This document shows positions 34,649 to 43,049 of a stretch of DNA of 64,000 nt, piece by piece. The notes below the pieces were generated by a model. It saw only the letters and a list, made by a program, of their open reading frames with translations. It did no database searches and was not told the DNA's origin. Location: assembly GCA_019429275.1 (NCBI GenBank), contig JAHYJC010000004.1:1-64000 (forward strand), written 5' to 3'. Position numbers and translations under genes: made by a program. How positions within the stretch are numbered: position 1 is the first letter of the stretch; each line of letters begins with the position of its first letter. The stretch is from Lentimicrobium sp. Its GTDB lineage: Bacteria; Bacteroidota; Bacteroidia; Bacteroidales; Lentimicrobiaceae.

Positions 34649-35704
34649 ATGGAAATACTCAGAACTTTATTAATCCCCTTTGCTGCACTTTATGGATTGC
34701 TGATGGCCTTTAGGAATCTTCTTTTTGATCTGAAAATTCTTCCATCACAGGAATTTCCATTTCCCGTAATTTCAGTGGGGAATCTAACGGTTGGAGGAAC
34801 AGGAAAAACACCTCATGTTGAGTACCTTATCCGGTTATTATCGTCAGACTACCAAGTAAGTACCTTAAGCAGAGGCTACAGCAGGAAGACAAAGGGATTC
34901 AGGGAGGCATCTACCAAAGATAATTCTTCAACCATCGGGGATGAACCAATGCAGTACTTCCGGAAATTTAAAAACATCGGTGTATTTGTCGATGAAAAAA
35001 GACTGCATGGTATTCAGGAAATTATTAGGTTGAAACAGGATGAACCAATAATTCTGCTTGACGATGCATTTCAACACCGTTATGTAAAATCCGGTTTATC
35101 AATATTACTTACCGATTACCACCGTTTATATACCCGTGACTTCATATTACCTGCCGGAAAACTTAGAGAAAGCAAAAAAGGTGCTTCCCGAGCCGATATA
35201 ATTATAGTTACCAAAACACCTTCGGTATTATCGCCAATTTTAAAAAGACAGCTTATCGAAGAAATAAAGCCAAAACCTCATCAGAAGATCTGTTTTTCGT
35301 TTATAAAATATGGTGCGCTAACATCATTGTGGAATGAAGAATCTATTGACCTTAAAGATAAACATTATGGAAATATTTTGCTTTTTGCTGGAATTGCAAA
35401 TACTTATCCCATTGAAGATCATTTACGAAAGCGTTGCCTTGAAATGAGTGTATTAAAATTTCCTGACCACCACAATTACACAGTTGCTGATCTGCGTAGG
35501 ATTGAAGGAAATTTTAACGATCTTTACAGCCCCAATAAACTGCTTGTTACAACCGAAAAGGATGCCATGCGCATGTTGAAACCAGAATTGGCGGAAATTG
35601 CAAAGAATTTACCGGTTTATTTTCTCCCGATTGAAATAGAAATTCATAAAGAAGATAAACAGCAATTTGATGATCAAATTTTGAATTATGTTAGAAAAAA
35701 TTAA
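34649..35704 (+). CDS. lpxK: Tetraacyldisaccharide 4'-kinase
   Basis: 351 residues. The P-loop region is PVISVGNLTVGGTGKTPHVE near residue 40 and the LpxK segments STLSRGYSRKTKGF, IGDEPMQYFRKF, LLDDAFQHRYVK and LPAGKLRE follow. The enzyme phosphorylates the lipid A disaccharide at the 4' position at the inner membrane (a hydrophobic N-terminal helix is present). It overlaps punA by 17 bases, so the two are co-transcribed. It begins a plus-strand run that also includes lpxH 3 kb later. Confidence 0.95.
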   Translation: MEILRTLLIPFAALYGLLMAFRNLLFDLKILPSQEFPFPVISVGNLTVGGTGKTPHVEYLIRLLSSDYQVSTLSRGYSRKTKGFREASTKDNSSTIGDEPMQYFRKFKNIGVFVDEKRLHGIQEIIRLKQDEPIILLDDAFQHRYVKSGLSILLTDYHRLYTRDFILPAGKLRESKKGASRADIIIVTKTPSVLSPILKRQLIEEIKPKPHQKICFSFIKYGALTSLWNEESIDLKDKHYGNILLFAGIANTYPIEDHLRKRCLEMSVLKFPDHHNYTVADLRRIEGNFNDLYSPNKLLVTTEKDAMRMLKPELAEIAKNLPVYFLPIEIEIHKEDKQQFDDQILNYVRKN

Positions 35705-36506
35705 CGAAAGCGTCAAATTCATTAGGAGTAAGTCCGGTTTAAATCCTAAAGCAGGAATCATCTTAGGTACCGGCCTTGGTGGATTGGTTAATGAAATTAA
35801 AGACAAAACAGAGATTCCTTACAAGAATATACCTCATTTTCCTGTTTCCACCGTTGAAGGGCACAAAGGTCAGCTGATCATCGGGACTTTGGGTGGACAT
35901 TCAATTGTGGCCATGCAAGGCCGCTTTCATTTTTATGAAGGTTACAGCATGTCAGAGCTGACATTTCCCATAAGAGTTATGAAGGTGCTGGGAATTAGGC
36001 TACTGGTGGTGTCAAATGCAAGCGGAGGCCTTAATCCCGGATTTGATGTTGGAGATATCATGTTTATTTCCGATCACATCAATATGATGGGCGATAACCC
36101 ACTAATTGGCAAGAATAATAAAGAACTTGGACCTCGTTTTCCGGATATGAGTGAGGCATACGATCGAAAGATTCTTGACCTTGCTGCCCGCATAGCCAGC
36201 GAAGCAGATATTCCTTTCCGTACAGGAGTTTATGCTGCAGTGACCGGCCCTACATTCGAAACAACTGCAGAATACAGATATCTTCATATTATTGGTGCTG
36301 ACGCTGTTGGAATGTCAACGGTTCCCGAAGTCATTGTTGCCCGGCACATGAGTATTCCTGTTTTTGCTGTTTCGGTTATTTCCGACCTTGGTGTGCCTGG
36401 AAAAATTGTGGAAATTTCACATAAAGTTGTGATTGACGCTGCCAGCAAAGCTGAGCCCAGAATGACAGCCATTATTACCCGATTGTTGGAAGAAGCTGAT
36501 CTCTGA
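35688..36506 (+). CDS. punA: Purine nucleoside phosphorylase, trimeric class
   Basis: 272 residues, typical for the trimeric family. Motifs: GIILGTGLGGLVNEI, PVSTVEGHKGQL, QGRFHFYEGYSM (phosphate site), VVSNASGGLNP, and VTGPTFETTAEYR with the purine-binding Glu. The position of the human Asn243 is in VISDLGVPG, i.e. Asp, as I recall for Bacteroidota members. The enzyme cleaves purine nucleosides with phosphate for base salvage. It overlaps lpxK by 17 bases and is followed 20 bases later by the thioredoxin-like lipoprotein gene. Confidence 0.94.
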   Translation: MLEKINESVKFIRSKSGLNPKAGIILGTGLGGLVNEIKDKTEIPYKNIPHFPVSTVEGHKGQLIIGTLGGHSIVAMQGRFHFYEGYSMSELTFPIRVMKVLGIRLLVVSNASGGLNPGFDVGDIMFISDHINMMGDNPLIGKNNKELGPRFPDMSEAYDRKILDLAARIASEADIPFRTGVYAAVTGPTFETTAEYRYLHIIGADAVGMSTVPEVIVARHMSIPVFAVSVISDLGVPGKIVEISHKVVIDAASKAEPRMTAIITRLLEEADL

Positions 36507-36526
36507 TTGGTTGGCCGCAATGCAGT

Positions 36527-37702
36527 ATGTTTAAAATGCTTTTAACAAAACCCTTTCTTGCTTGTTTCGCCTTAGCATTGATGCTGGCCTTAACTTCATG
36601 CAATTCTGATTATAAATCTGAAAGAATTTTTATAAGTGGCACCGTGCTTGAGCCAGAGTCTGACAAATTGGTTTTGCATGCAGTTGATACACTGAAAACT
36701 TATCCACTGGATTCGGTGAAGTTTAAAAAAGATGGAAGTTTCGCTTTTAGAATTAGTGTCGAAGATGCTGGTTTTTACTTTCTAAGATGCGAAAAATTGA
36801 CGTCCGATGTTTTTCCAGCATTTCAGGGCGATTCCATTGAAATTATTTTAAGCGACTGCCATAAGAATAAAATAAGAGGAGGACTTGAGGCCGGCAACTA
36901 CTCAGCATTCTTGGAATCACTTACGAGGTCTAAAATACAAATGGATTCATTATCGAAAGTCTTGCTTGATTCACGTTATAAACCCGATTTTGCTGGATTA
37001 AAATCAGACATCGATTCCTCTTTTCAGCTAATCGTAAATGAACTTAGAAATGAAGCCATGCTTTTTATAGATACTCATCCAACATATCTAAGTAATCTGC
37101 TCATTATTAATGCAAACCCGGGACGAATTCCTCTTTTTGAGGAATCAACGGATTATCCTCATTTTTTTAGAGTAGATTCATTACTTCAAATTCATCATAA
37201 AAACAATCGGCACACAGCTTTTTTTTATTCCAGGGTTAACAGGCTGAAAAGAAGGATAGAAGCCGAGAAAAAGGCATCTCAAAATCTGGGTCAGGGATCA
37301 TACGCTCCCGAAATCAAACTTCCGGCAACATCCGGTAAAGAAGTCAGCCTTAAGCAGCAGGTAGGAAAGTATACATTGATCTATTTCTGGGCACCCACCG
37401 ATGCCCTGAGTCGTAAAAGCAATGCAGAACTAAAATTGCTTTACGAAAAATACAGCAAATTAGGTTTTTCGGTTTTTGCTGTCTCGTTTGATCCTTTATC
37501 TGACAGATTTATTGGAGCTGTAAACCTTGATAAGCTTTGGTGGACAAATGTTAATGACACAAGAGGCCTGAATTCGCCACTTTTGACAGAGTATCAGATT
37601 TCAGGATTTCCTGCATTTATTGTTATTGACGCTGAAGGCAAAATTGTTGACCGGTTTTTGTCGGTTAAGGCACTTTCAAACTGGCTCGTGAATAATTTAT
37701 AA
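36527..37702 (+). CDS. Thioredoxin-fold (TlpA/DUF4369-like) lipoprotein without CxxC
   Basis: 391 residues. A signal peptide II ends at ALTSC (Cys25). The next 220 residues resemble a DUF4369-type beta and helical domain (FISGTVLEPESDKLVLHAVD, then SVKFKKDGSFAFR). The last 140 residues are TlpA-like: GSYAPEIKLPATSGKEVSLK, then YFWAPTDALSRKSNAEL where FWATWCPPC would be expected. The two active-site Cys are Asp292 and Ser295. The cis-Pro loop SGFPAF is kept. It therefore cannot act as a thiol oxidoreductase in the usual way. It is downstream of punA on the same strand. Confidence 0.85.
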   Translation: MFKMLLTKPFLACFALALMLALTSCNSDYKSERIFISGTVLEPESDKLVLHAVDTLKTYPLDSVKFKKDGSFAFRISVEDAGFYFLRCEKLTSDVFPAFQGDSIEIILSDCHKNKIRGGLEAGNYSAFLESLTRSKIQMDSLSKVLLDSRYKPDFAGLKSDIDSSFQLIVNELRNEAMLFIDTHPTYLSNLLIINANPGRIPLFEESTDYPHFFRVDSLLQIHHKNNRHTAFFYSRVNRLKRRIEAEKKASQNLGQGSYAPEIKLPATSGKEVSLKQQVGKYTLIYFWAPTDALSRKSNAELKLLYEKYSKLGFSVFAVSFDPLSDRFIGAVNLDKLWWTNVNDTRGLNSPLLTEYQISGFPAFIVIDAEGKIVDRFLSVKALSNWLVNNL

Positions 37703-37745
37703 AAGTTGGTAAACAAAAGAACATATGAAAGTCGTTGAATTTTTG

Positions 37746-37753
37746 TACGTTTG
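37746..37753 (+). promoter_or_regulatory. Promoter -7 element for lpxH
   Basis: TACGTTTG matches TAnnTTTG and lies 20 bases before the TTG start at 37773, giving a leader of roughly a dozen bases. It supports that start codon. Confidence 0.55.
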
Positions 37754-37772
37754 AACAGAAAACCTCACAACA

Positions 37773-38564
37773 TTGAAGATTTATTTTGCTTCTGATTTTC
37801 ATCTGGGAATTCCCGACCATGACTCCAGCCTTAAGCGGGAAAAACTACTGGTGAGTTGGCTTGAAATGGTCAAAAAAGATGCCGATGAAATTTTCCTGAT
37901 GGGTGATATTTTTGACTTTTGGTTCGAATATAAGACAGTGATTCCAAAAGGATTTGCTCGTTTGTTTGGAAAAATCGCCGAAATAACTGATCAGGGAATT
38001 CCGGTTTATCTTTTCAGGGGTAATCATGACATCTGGGCTTTTGATTATTTTGAAAAAGAGTTGGGAATCAGCCTTCAACGCGAAGCTATCATCAGGGAAT
38101 GGGCAGGCAGGCGTTTCTTCCTGTCGCATGGCGACGGACTTGGCCCCGGAGACAATGGTTATAAATTTCTGAAAAAAGTTTTTGAATTTAAGCCAAATCA
38201 GTGGCTTTTCAGGTGGCTTCATCCTGATATTGGCACCCGGCTGGCCCTTTATTTCTCTCGAATAAGCAGATACGCCAATGAATTGCGCGACCAAAAGGAA
38301 CGTATCGATTTTGGAAAAATCGATCTATCGAAAGAAAGGCTTTATGTTTTCGCAGAAACGTATCTGAAATCCTATCCTTCGATTGATTATTTTATATTCG
38401 GCCATCGACATATTCCAGTTCAACTTCCTCTTGATGGTAAAAGCCAATTTGTCAATCTGGGTGACTGGGTAACAAATTATTCTTACGCTGTTTTTGACGG
38501 GGAGACCCTCAATCTGATGACATATCAAGGTGGACGGCCTGAATTTCTTCACGATTTCAATTAA
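37773..38564 (+). CDS. lpxH: UDP-2,3-diacylglucosamine diphosphatase (LpxH-type)
   Basis: 263 residues. The start codon is TTG; no ATG lies between the promoter match and the first strand KIYFASDFHLG. Metallophosphatase motifs: SDFHLG, GDIFDFW, RGNHDIWAFD, SHGDGLGPGDNGYK and IFGHRHIPVQ. This order, with the inserted helical lid, is that of LpxH, which splits UDP-2,3-diacylglucosamine to lipid X. It is peripheral to the inner membrane. The ppx gene follows 13 bases later and lpxK lies 3 kb upstream on the same strand. Confidence 0.9.
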   Translation: MKIYFASDFHLGIPDHDSSLKREKLLVSWLEMVKKDADEIFLMGDIFDFWFEYKTVIPKGFARLFGKIAEITDQGIPVYLFRGNHDIWAFDYFEKELGISLQREAIIREWAGRRFFLSHGDGLGPGDNGYKFLKKVFEFKPNQWLFRWLHPDIGTRLALYFSRISRYANELRDQKERIDFGKIDLSKERLYVFAETYLKSYPSIDYFIFGHRHIPVQLPLDGKSQFVNLGDWVTNYSYAVFDGETLNLMTYQGGRPEFLHDFN

Positions 38565-38577
38565 AATTCTGAGAATT

Positions 38578-39468
38578 ATGCTATTTTCAAGTATAGATAT
38601 AGGATCAAATGCAGTAAGGTTAATGTTTGCCAATGTCTTTGAAACCAAAGCCGGACCTGTGACTGAAAAAGCTTCATTGATCCGGATTCCTCTCAGGTTA
38701 GGTTTTGATGTTTTTAACGGAGGAAATATTTCGGAGCAACGTGCCGATGATTTAGTGAAAACTATGCTGGCCTTTAAGCTTTTGATTGACGTTTATCAAC
38801 CAGTTGGTTACAGGGCGGCTGCTACATCAGCCATGCGCGAAGCCGGAAACAATCAGGAAATTCTTGACAGGGTTAAAAATGAAACCGGACTGGAAATCGG
38901 GATGATTGACGGAATCGAAGAAGCCAACATAATCAGCTCACTGAGCAATATATTTGTCAATAAAAACTTTAGTAAAACTCTGTATATTGATGTTGGTGGC
39001 GGTTCAACTGAATTGTCGGTACTTGAAGGTGATAAATTCATTACTTCCAATTCTTTCAAAATTGGCACAATCCGATTACTTGCCGATAAAGTGGATGACT
39101 CGGAATGGGAGCATATGCGCCGATGGCTGCAACAGTTTAGGGCCGATTTCGGAAAGATGAACTGTATCGGATCTGGTGGCAATATCAATAAAATAACCAA
39201 GTTGTATGGCCATCCCATCAATAATATGATAACCTTCGATCAGCTGGTTTTTGCCTATAAGCAACTCAATACTATGCCATTGTTGCACAGGATTGAACGC
39301 ATGGGATTACGTCCTGACCGTGCCGACGTAATTGTGCCCGCTGCCCGTATTTTTGTAAAAATCCTGAAATGGACCGGCACCGGAACTGTAATTGCACCAA
39401 GGATTGGATTGGCTGACGGATTGATTCTGCTTCAATACAAAGATATGAAAGACAAAGGGCTCATTTAG
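38578..39468 (+). CDS. ppx: Ppx/GppA phosphatase family protein
   Basis: 296 residues from ATG 38578 (MLFSSIDIGSNAVRL); upstream in-frame starts fall inside lpxH. ASKHA-fold signatures: SIDIGSNAVRLM, AAATSAMREAGN, GIEEANIIS, YIDVGGGSTELSVLEG with the phosphate loop, IGSGGNINKI. It would hydrolyse polyphosphate or pppGpp; this short form has only the two N-terminal domains of E. coli Ppx (513 residues), so the preferred substrate is open. It follows lpxH by 13 bases and converges on the DEAD-box gene. Confidence 0.9.
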   Translation: MLFSSIDIGSNAVRLMFANVFETKAGPVTEKASLIRIPLRLGFDVFNGGNISEQRADDLVKTMLAFKLLIDVYQPVGYRAAATSAMREAGNNQEILDRVKNETGLEIGMIDGIEEANIISSLSNIFVNKNFSKTLYIDVGGGSTELSVLEGDKFITSNSFKIGTIRLLADKVDDSEWEHMRRWLQQFRADFGKMNCIGSGGNINKITKLYGHPINNMITFDQLVFAYKQLNTMPLLHRIERMGLRPDRADVIVPAARIFVKILKWTGTGTVIAPRIGLADGLILLQYKDMKDKGLI

Positions 39469-39502
39469 GTTGAATAGAATGAAACCTGATTTTGATATTT
39501 CA

Positions 39503-40645
39503 TCAAAATCCTCTGAAATCCAGATTTTTGCTATCAATCATTGTTACCCACTTACCCATCTTTTTTTGAATTACCCTGAAATGTTGCTGCTCCTCCGGAG
39601 AAATGAATGAAATGGCTTTCCCCTGAGATTCAGCCCGGCCGGTTCGCCCGATGCGGTGAATATAATCTTTGGGTGAACGGGGCAACTCATAATTGATTAC
39701 AAAAGGCAGGAATTTTATATCAATACCCCTTGAAATCAAATCGGTTGCAACCAATACATTTATCTCTCCCGATTTAAATTTTGCCAAAGCTTCTGTTCTT
39801 CCCTTTTGACTGATTTTGCTGTGTATGGCCATGGCTTTTATCCTGTTTTTCCAAAGCTTACCGGTGACAATGTTGGCTGAAAAAACTGATGAAGTGAAAA
39901 CAAGCACCTGTTTCATACTGTTTTCTTTGATAAGATACCGAAGCAAAGGGCCTTTCTTTTCGTCAGTAACAAAATATCCTACCTGTTCAATCAGGTCAAT
40001 ATTTTCTTCTTCAGTTTTAACTTTTAATACAACCGGATTGTGAAGCAATATCTGATTGATGTTGTTGACATCATCACTAAGCGTGGCGGAGAAGAGCAAA
40101 TTCTGGCGTTTATCCGGCAAAAGGTCGAAAATCTGCTTCATTTCTTCCTGAAAACCAAGATTGAGCATTTTATCGGCTTCGTCGAGTACCAGGGTTTCGA
40201 CAGATGAAAGATTTACAGCATTTGATCCAACCAGATCGATCAATCTCCCCGGGGTAGCAATCAAAATATTAACGCCTTGCAATTTCATCATTTGCACGTT
40301 CGCTGATACCCCACCATATACAGCCAGAGTTTTTATTTTTCCGGGTACAGAACTCCTGAATAATTCAAAAACATCACTTACCTGAATGGCCAGTTCGCGC
40401 GTTGGCACGAGTATTAATACATTGACATGTCTGTTTTTTAAAAGCCTGATGTCGTGAAGATTCATGAGAATGGGCAACACATACCCTGCTGTTTTTCCAG
40501 AGCCGGTTGGTGCAATACCTAGCACATCTTTTCGTTGCAGAATGGCTGGTATCACCTCCTTTTGAATAGGGTAAGGTTCAGTGAATCCGTGTTTTACAAG
40601 TTCTTCAAGCAGTGAAGGGAACAAGCCCAGTGAGGAGAATGACAT
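39503..40645 (-). CDS. DEAD-box RNA helicase
   Basis: 380 residues from ATG 40645 (MSFSSLGLFPSLLEEL); a start 45 bases upstream precedes the conserved region and is less likely. All motifs are present: Q motif PYPIQKEVIP, Walker A APTGSGKT, PTRELAIQ, TPGRLIDL, DEAD in VLDEADKML, SAT, VATDLISRGIDI and HRIGRTGR. There is no long basic C-terminal tail, so it is a minimal core helicase like RhlE-type proteins. It unwinds RNA in ribosome assembly or mRNA decay. It is monocistronic with its own promoter match. Confidence 0.93.
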   Translation of the reverse strand: MSFSSLGLFPSLLEELVKHGFTEPYPIQKEVIPAILQRKDVLGIAPTGSGKTAGYVLPILMNLHDIRLLKNRHVNVLILVPTRELAIQVSDVFELFRSSVPGKIKTLAVYGGVSANVQMMKLQGVNILIATPGRLIDLVGSNAVNLSSVETLVLDEADKMLNLGFQEEMKQIFDLLPDKRQNLLFSATLSDDVNNINQILLHNPVVLKVKTEEENIDLIEQVGYFVTDEKKGPLLRYLIKENSMKQVLVFTSSVFSANIVTGKLWKNRIKAMAIHSKISQKGRTEALAKFKSGEINVLVATDLISRGIDIKFLPFVINYELPRSPKDYIHRIGRTGRAESQGKAISFISPEEQQHFRVIQKKMGKWVTMIDSKNLDFRGF

Positions 40646-40687
40646 GTTGATTTTTTGCAGGTGAAGTAAGAGGAATGGCTGAGTGTG

Positions 40688-40695
40688 CAAAATTA
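40688..40695 (-). promoter_or_regulatory. Promoter -7 element for the DEAD-box gene
   Basis: CAAAATTA reads TAATTTTG on the minus strand, 43 bases before the start at 40645. Confidence 0.5.
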
Positions 40696-40813
40696 CATTA
40701 AATCTATCCCATTATGAAAGAGAATTTTTTACACTCGATTTTGAATTATGGCGGCTTAATCATGATAAGAAAATAAACCAATAGGATTCTCCATGCATGT
40801 CGCATAGGATGTT

Positions 40814-40821
40814 TATCTTTG
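40814..40821 (+). promoter_or_regulatory. Promoter -7 element for moeA
   Basis: TATCTTTG matches TAnnTTTG. With a start about 7 bases further on, the moeA mRNA would carry a leader of about 120 bases made mostly of the pyrimidine tract. Confidence 0.5.
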
Positions 40822-40854
40822 CCCCCATTCCGGGAGAATAATTCATTTATCGTG

Positions 40855-40950
40855 TTTCTTTTTCCTTTTGTCTTTTTTCTTTTGTCTTTTATCTTTTTCC
40901 TTTTATCTTTTATCTTTTTTCTTTTGTCTTTTATCTTTTTTCTTTTTCCC
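40855..40950 (+). repeat. Pyrimidine-only tandem repeat in the moeA leader
   Basis: About 95 bases with a single G class every 14 or so (TTTTGTCTTTTTTC, TTTTATCTTTTTCC and variants of TCTTTTATCTTTTT repeated). Apart from scattered A and G, it is all C and T on the plus strand. It ends directly at the moeA ATG. In one frame it reads through as LLSFIFF repeats joined to MoeA, but MoeA homology begins only at ATG 40951, so I treat it as non-coding leader. Confidence 0.8.
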
Positions 40951-42129
40951 ATGATTACTTTTGAAGAAGCACTCAATATAATTAATCAAATACCTGTCAC
41001 AACGCATACAGAGCAAGCCAGGCTTGAAAATGCAGTTGGCCGGGTGTTGGCTACCGACATTTTTTCGGATGTTGAAATGCCGCCTTTTGATAAGGCAGCA
41101 GTGGATGGTTATGCATGCCGTAGAGCCGATTTGCCGGGTCCGTTTGAGGTTGTTGAAATCATCCCGGCAGGGGTGGTTCCTGAAGTTGCTTTAGCACAAG
41201 GGCATTGTTCAAAAATTATGACCGGTGCAATGGTTCCGGTAGGTGCTGATACCATTATTATGGTTGAATACACCGAAGTTGATTCAAATGGAATGGTTAC
41301 TTTCAACCTGGAGAAGACTTCCTCCAATATTGCGTATCAGGCTGAAGATGTAAAGGAAGGGCAATTGGTTCTTCAGAAAAATACACTACTGAAGCCTCAT
41401 CACATTGCCATACTCGCTGCAGTGGGTGTTTCTGAACCTATGGTTTTCAAATGTCCGGTTATTGGCGTGATTTCAACCGGCGATGAACTGGTTGAACCAG
41501 ACAAAAAGCCACGATCGGGCCAAATCAGAAACAGCAATGCGCATCAATTGATTGCCCAGTCCAAGGCAATGGGTCTCAATTCAGTTTATTTAGGAATTGC
41601 ATCCGATACTCCTGATAGCATTGAAATGCTTCTGGAGAAAGGATTCAATCAATGTGACATACTGTTGCTTACAGGTGGAGTTTCAATGGGAGATTTTGAT
41701 CATGTTCCGGCCGTTCTTGATAAAATGGGAATAACAGTGCTTTTTAAAAGTATTGCTGTTCAACCGGGTCGCCCAACTGTCTTTGGAGTGAAAGGTAATA
41801 AATTTTTATTTGGTTTGCCCGGTAACCCTGTTTCATCTTATGTTCAGTTTGAACTTTTGGTAAAGCAACTGGCCTTCAGATTAATGGGCCATACCTATAA
41901 ACCTATGATAGTAAAATTGCCAATGGCTGCTGATTTCACTAGAAAAAAAGGAATAAGAAAGTCATTTATGCCTGTCAAAATAAATTCCGAAGGTAAAATA
42001 GAGCCTCTCGAGTATCATGGATCGGCGCATATTCACGCTTACGAGGGTGCCGACGGAATAATGGCTATTGAAATTGGCGAAACAAAAATTATTTCAGGAG
42101 AATACAGAGATGTTCGACAATTACAATAG
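40951..42129 (+). CDS. moeA: Molybdopterin molybdotransferase MoeA
   Basis: 392 residues from ATG 40951 (MITFEEALNIINQ), the normal length. Motifs: MPPFDKAAVDGYACR, IMTGAMVPVGADTIIMVE, GVISTGDELVEP, QIRNSNAHQL, LLTGGVSMGDFD and FGLPGNPVSS. MoeA inserts molybdate into adenylated molybdopterin, the last step of Mo cofactor synthesis. The frame is open further upstream through the pyrimidine tract, which I exclude. It overlaps moaA by 20 bases. The product would serve the Psr molybdoenzyme of this window. Confidence 0.95.
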   Translation: MITFEEALNIINQIPVTTHTEQARLENAVGRVLATDIFSDVEMPPFDKAAVDGYACRRADLPGPFEVVEIIPAGVVPEVALAQGHCSKIMTGAMVPVGADTIIMVEYTEVDSNGMVTFNLEKTSSNIAYQAEDVKEGQLVLQKNTLLKPHHIAILAAVGVSEPMVFKCPVIGVISTGDELVEPDKKPRSGQIRNSNAHQLIAQSKAMGLNSVYLGIASDTPDSIEMLLEKGFNQCDILLLTGGVSMGDFDHVPAVLDKMGITVLFKSIAVQPGRPTVFGVKGNKFLFGLPGNPVSSYVQFELLVKQLAFRLMGHTYKPMIVKLPMAADFTRKKGIRKSFMPVKINSEGKIEPLEYHGSAHIHAYEGADGIMAIEIGETKIISGEYRDVRQLQ

Positions 42130-42910
42130 ACAAATCAATTACCTTCGGATTTCAGTTACCGACCGTTGCAACCTGCGTTGTTTTTACTGCATGCCTGAGA
42201 AAGGGGTTGAAATGCTGCAACACTCTGATATTTTGTCGTTTGATGAAATTGCTGCAATTACCCGAATCGCTGTTGGCATGGGTGTAAATAAAGTGAGAAT
42301 TACCGGTGGTGAGCCTCTGGTTAGAAAAGGGGTTGTTAATCTGGTAAAAATGCTGGCTTCAATTCCCGGAATTGATGATTTGTCGATGACGAGTAACGGA
42401 ACATTGCTTTCTCGTTATGCCAGTCAGTTAAAAGAAGCAGGATTAAACCGTTTAAATATCAGCCTCGATACTCTGGATTCAGAAAAATACCGAAAAATTA
42501 CCAGAGGAGGCAATTTAGTTGAGGTTCTCACAGGAATTAAAGCAGCTCGGGATGCAGGACTTTCTCCGATAAAAATAAATTGCGTGGTTAAAAAATCATC
42601 AAACGAACCTGATGCAAAAACAATTAAAGCCTTCTGCAATGATAACGGGTTTCAGGTTAGATTTATCCATCAAATGAGCCTGACCGAAGGACACTTTTCT
42701 GTTGTTGAAGGAGGCTCTGGTGGCGATTGCAGCAATTGTAACCGTTTAAGGCTTACTGCCAATGGAAAATTAATGCCTTGTCTTTTTAATGGGATCGGAT
42801 TTGATGTCAGAAAGATGGGTGCTGAAGAAGCAATTCGGATGGCCCTGGAGAACAAACCTGCTTGTGGAAGTATGAATTTGAGCGGAGAGTTCTTTAACAT
42901 TGGAGGGTAG
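42110..42910 (+). CDS. moaA: GTP 3',8-cyclase MoaA, compact form
   Basis: 266 residues from ATG 42110, about 60 shorter than usual. The radical SAM cluster is Cys20, Cys24 and Cys27 (CNLRCFYC), followed by RITGGEPLVRKG. The C-terminal cluster is Cys207, Cys210 and Cys224 (CSNCNRLRLTANGK...C), and the chain ends in the conserved Gly-Gly. What is missing is the segment between the RFI strand and the second cluster: only 15-20 residues (FIHQMSLTEGHFSVVEGG) replace the usual 60-70. Both clusters and GG are intact, so it is probably active. AGGAG lies 9 bases before the start, inside moeA. Confidence 0.9.
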   Translation: MFDNYNRQINYLRISVTDRCNLRCFYCMPEKGVEMLQHSDILSFDEIAAITRIAVGMGVNKVRITGGEPLVRKGVVNLVKMLASIPGIDDLSMTSNGTLLSRYASQLKEAGLNRLNISLDTLDSEKYRKITRGGNLVEVLTGIKAARDAGLSPIKINCVVKKSSNEPDAKTIKAFCNDNGFQVRFIHQMSLTEGHFSVVEGGSGGDCSNCNRLRLTANGKLMPCLFNGIGFDVRKMGAEEAIRMALENKPACGSMNLSGEFFNIGG

Positions 42911-43049
42911 GATAGGACAAGGTGAAATGGAGAAATGAGGACAAGGAGAGCACAGAATTTAGGATTTCATAATGCAGATTTTGAATTTACAATAAAAAGC
43001 TCAGATTAAACTTCATATTTTTAACAAGTTAAGTATAAAGTGCAGACCC

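Noticed and set aside
40819-40950. N-terminal extension of MoeA with LLSFIFF repeats
   Set aside because: It is only the translation of the pyrimidine tract. MoeA similarity starts exactly at ATG 40951, and MoeA is a cytoplasmic enzyme without such a segment.
40746-40976. Minus-strand open frame with KRKKIKD repeats opposite the moeA leader
   Set aside because: It is the mirror of the pyrimidine repeat tract and has no start signal or family; repeats of this kind stay open by chance.
42110-42910. moaA as a truncated pseudogene
   Set aside because: Both cluster motifs and the C-terminal Gly-Gly are intact and in one frame; only an internal segment is short.
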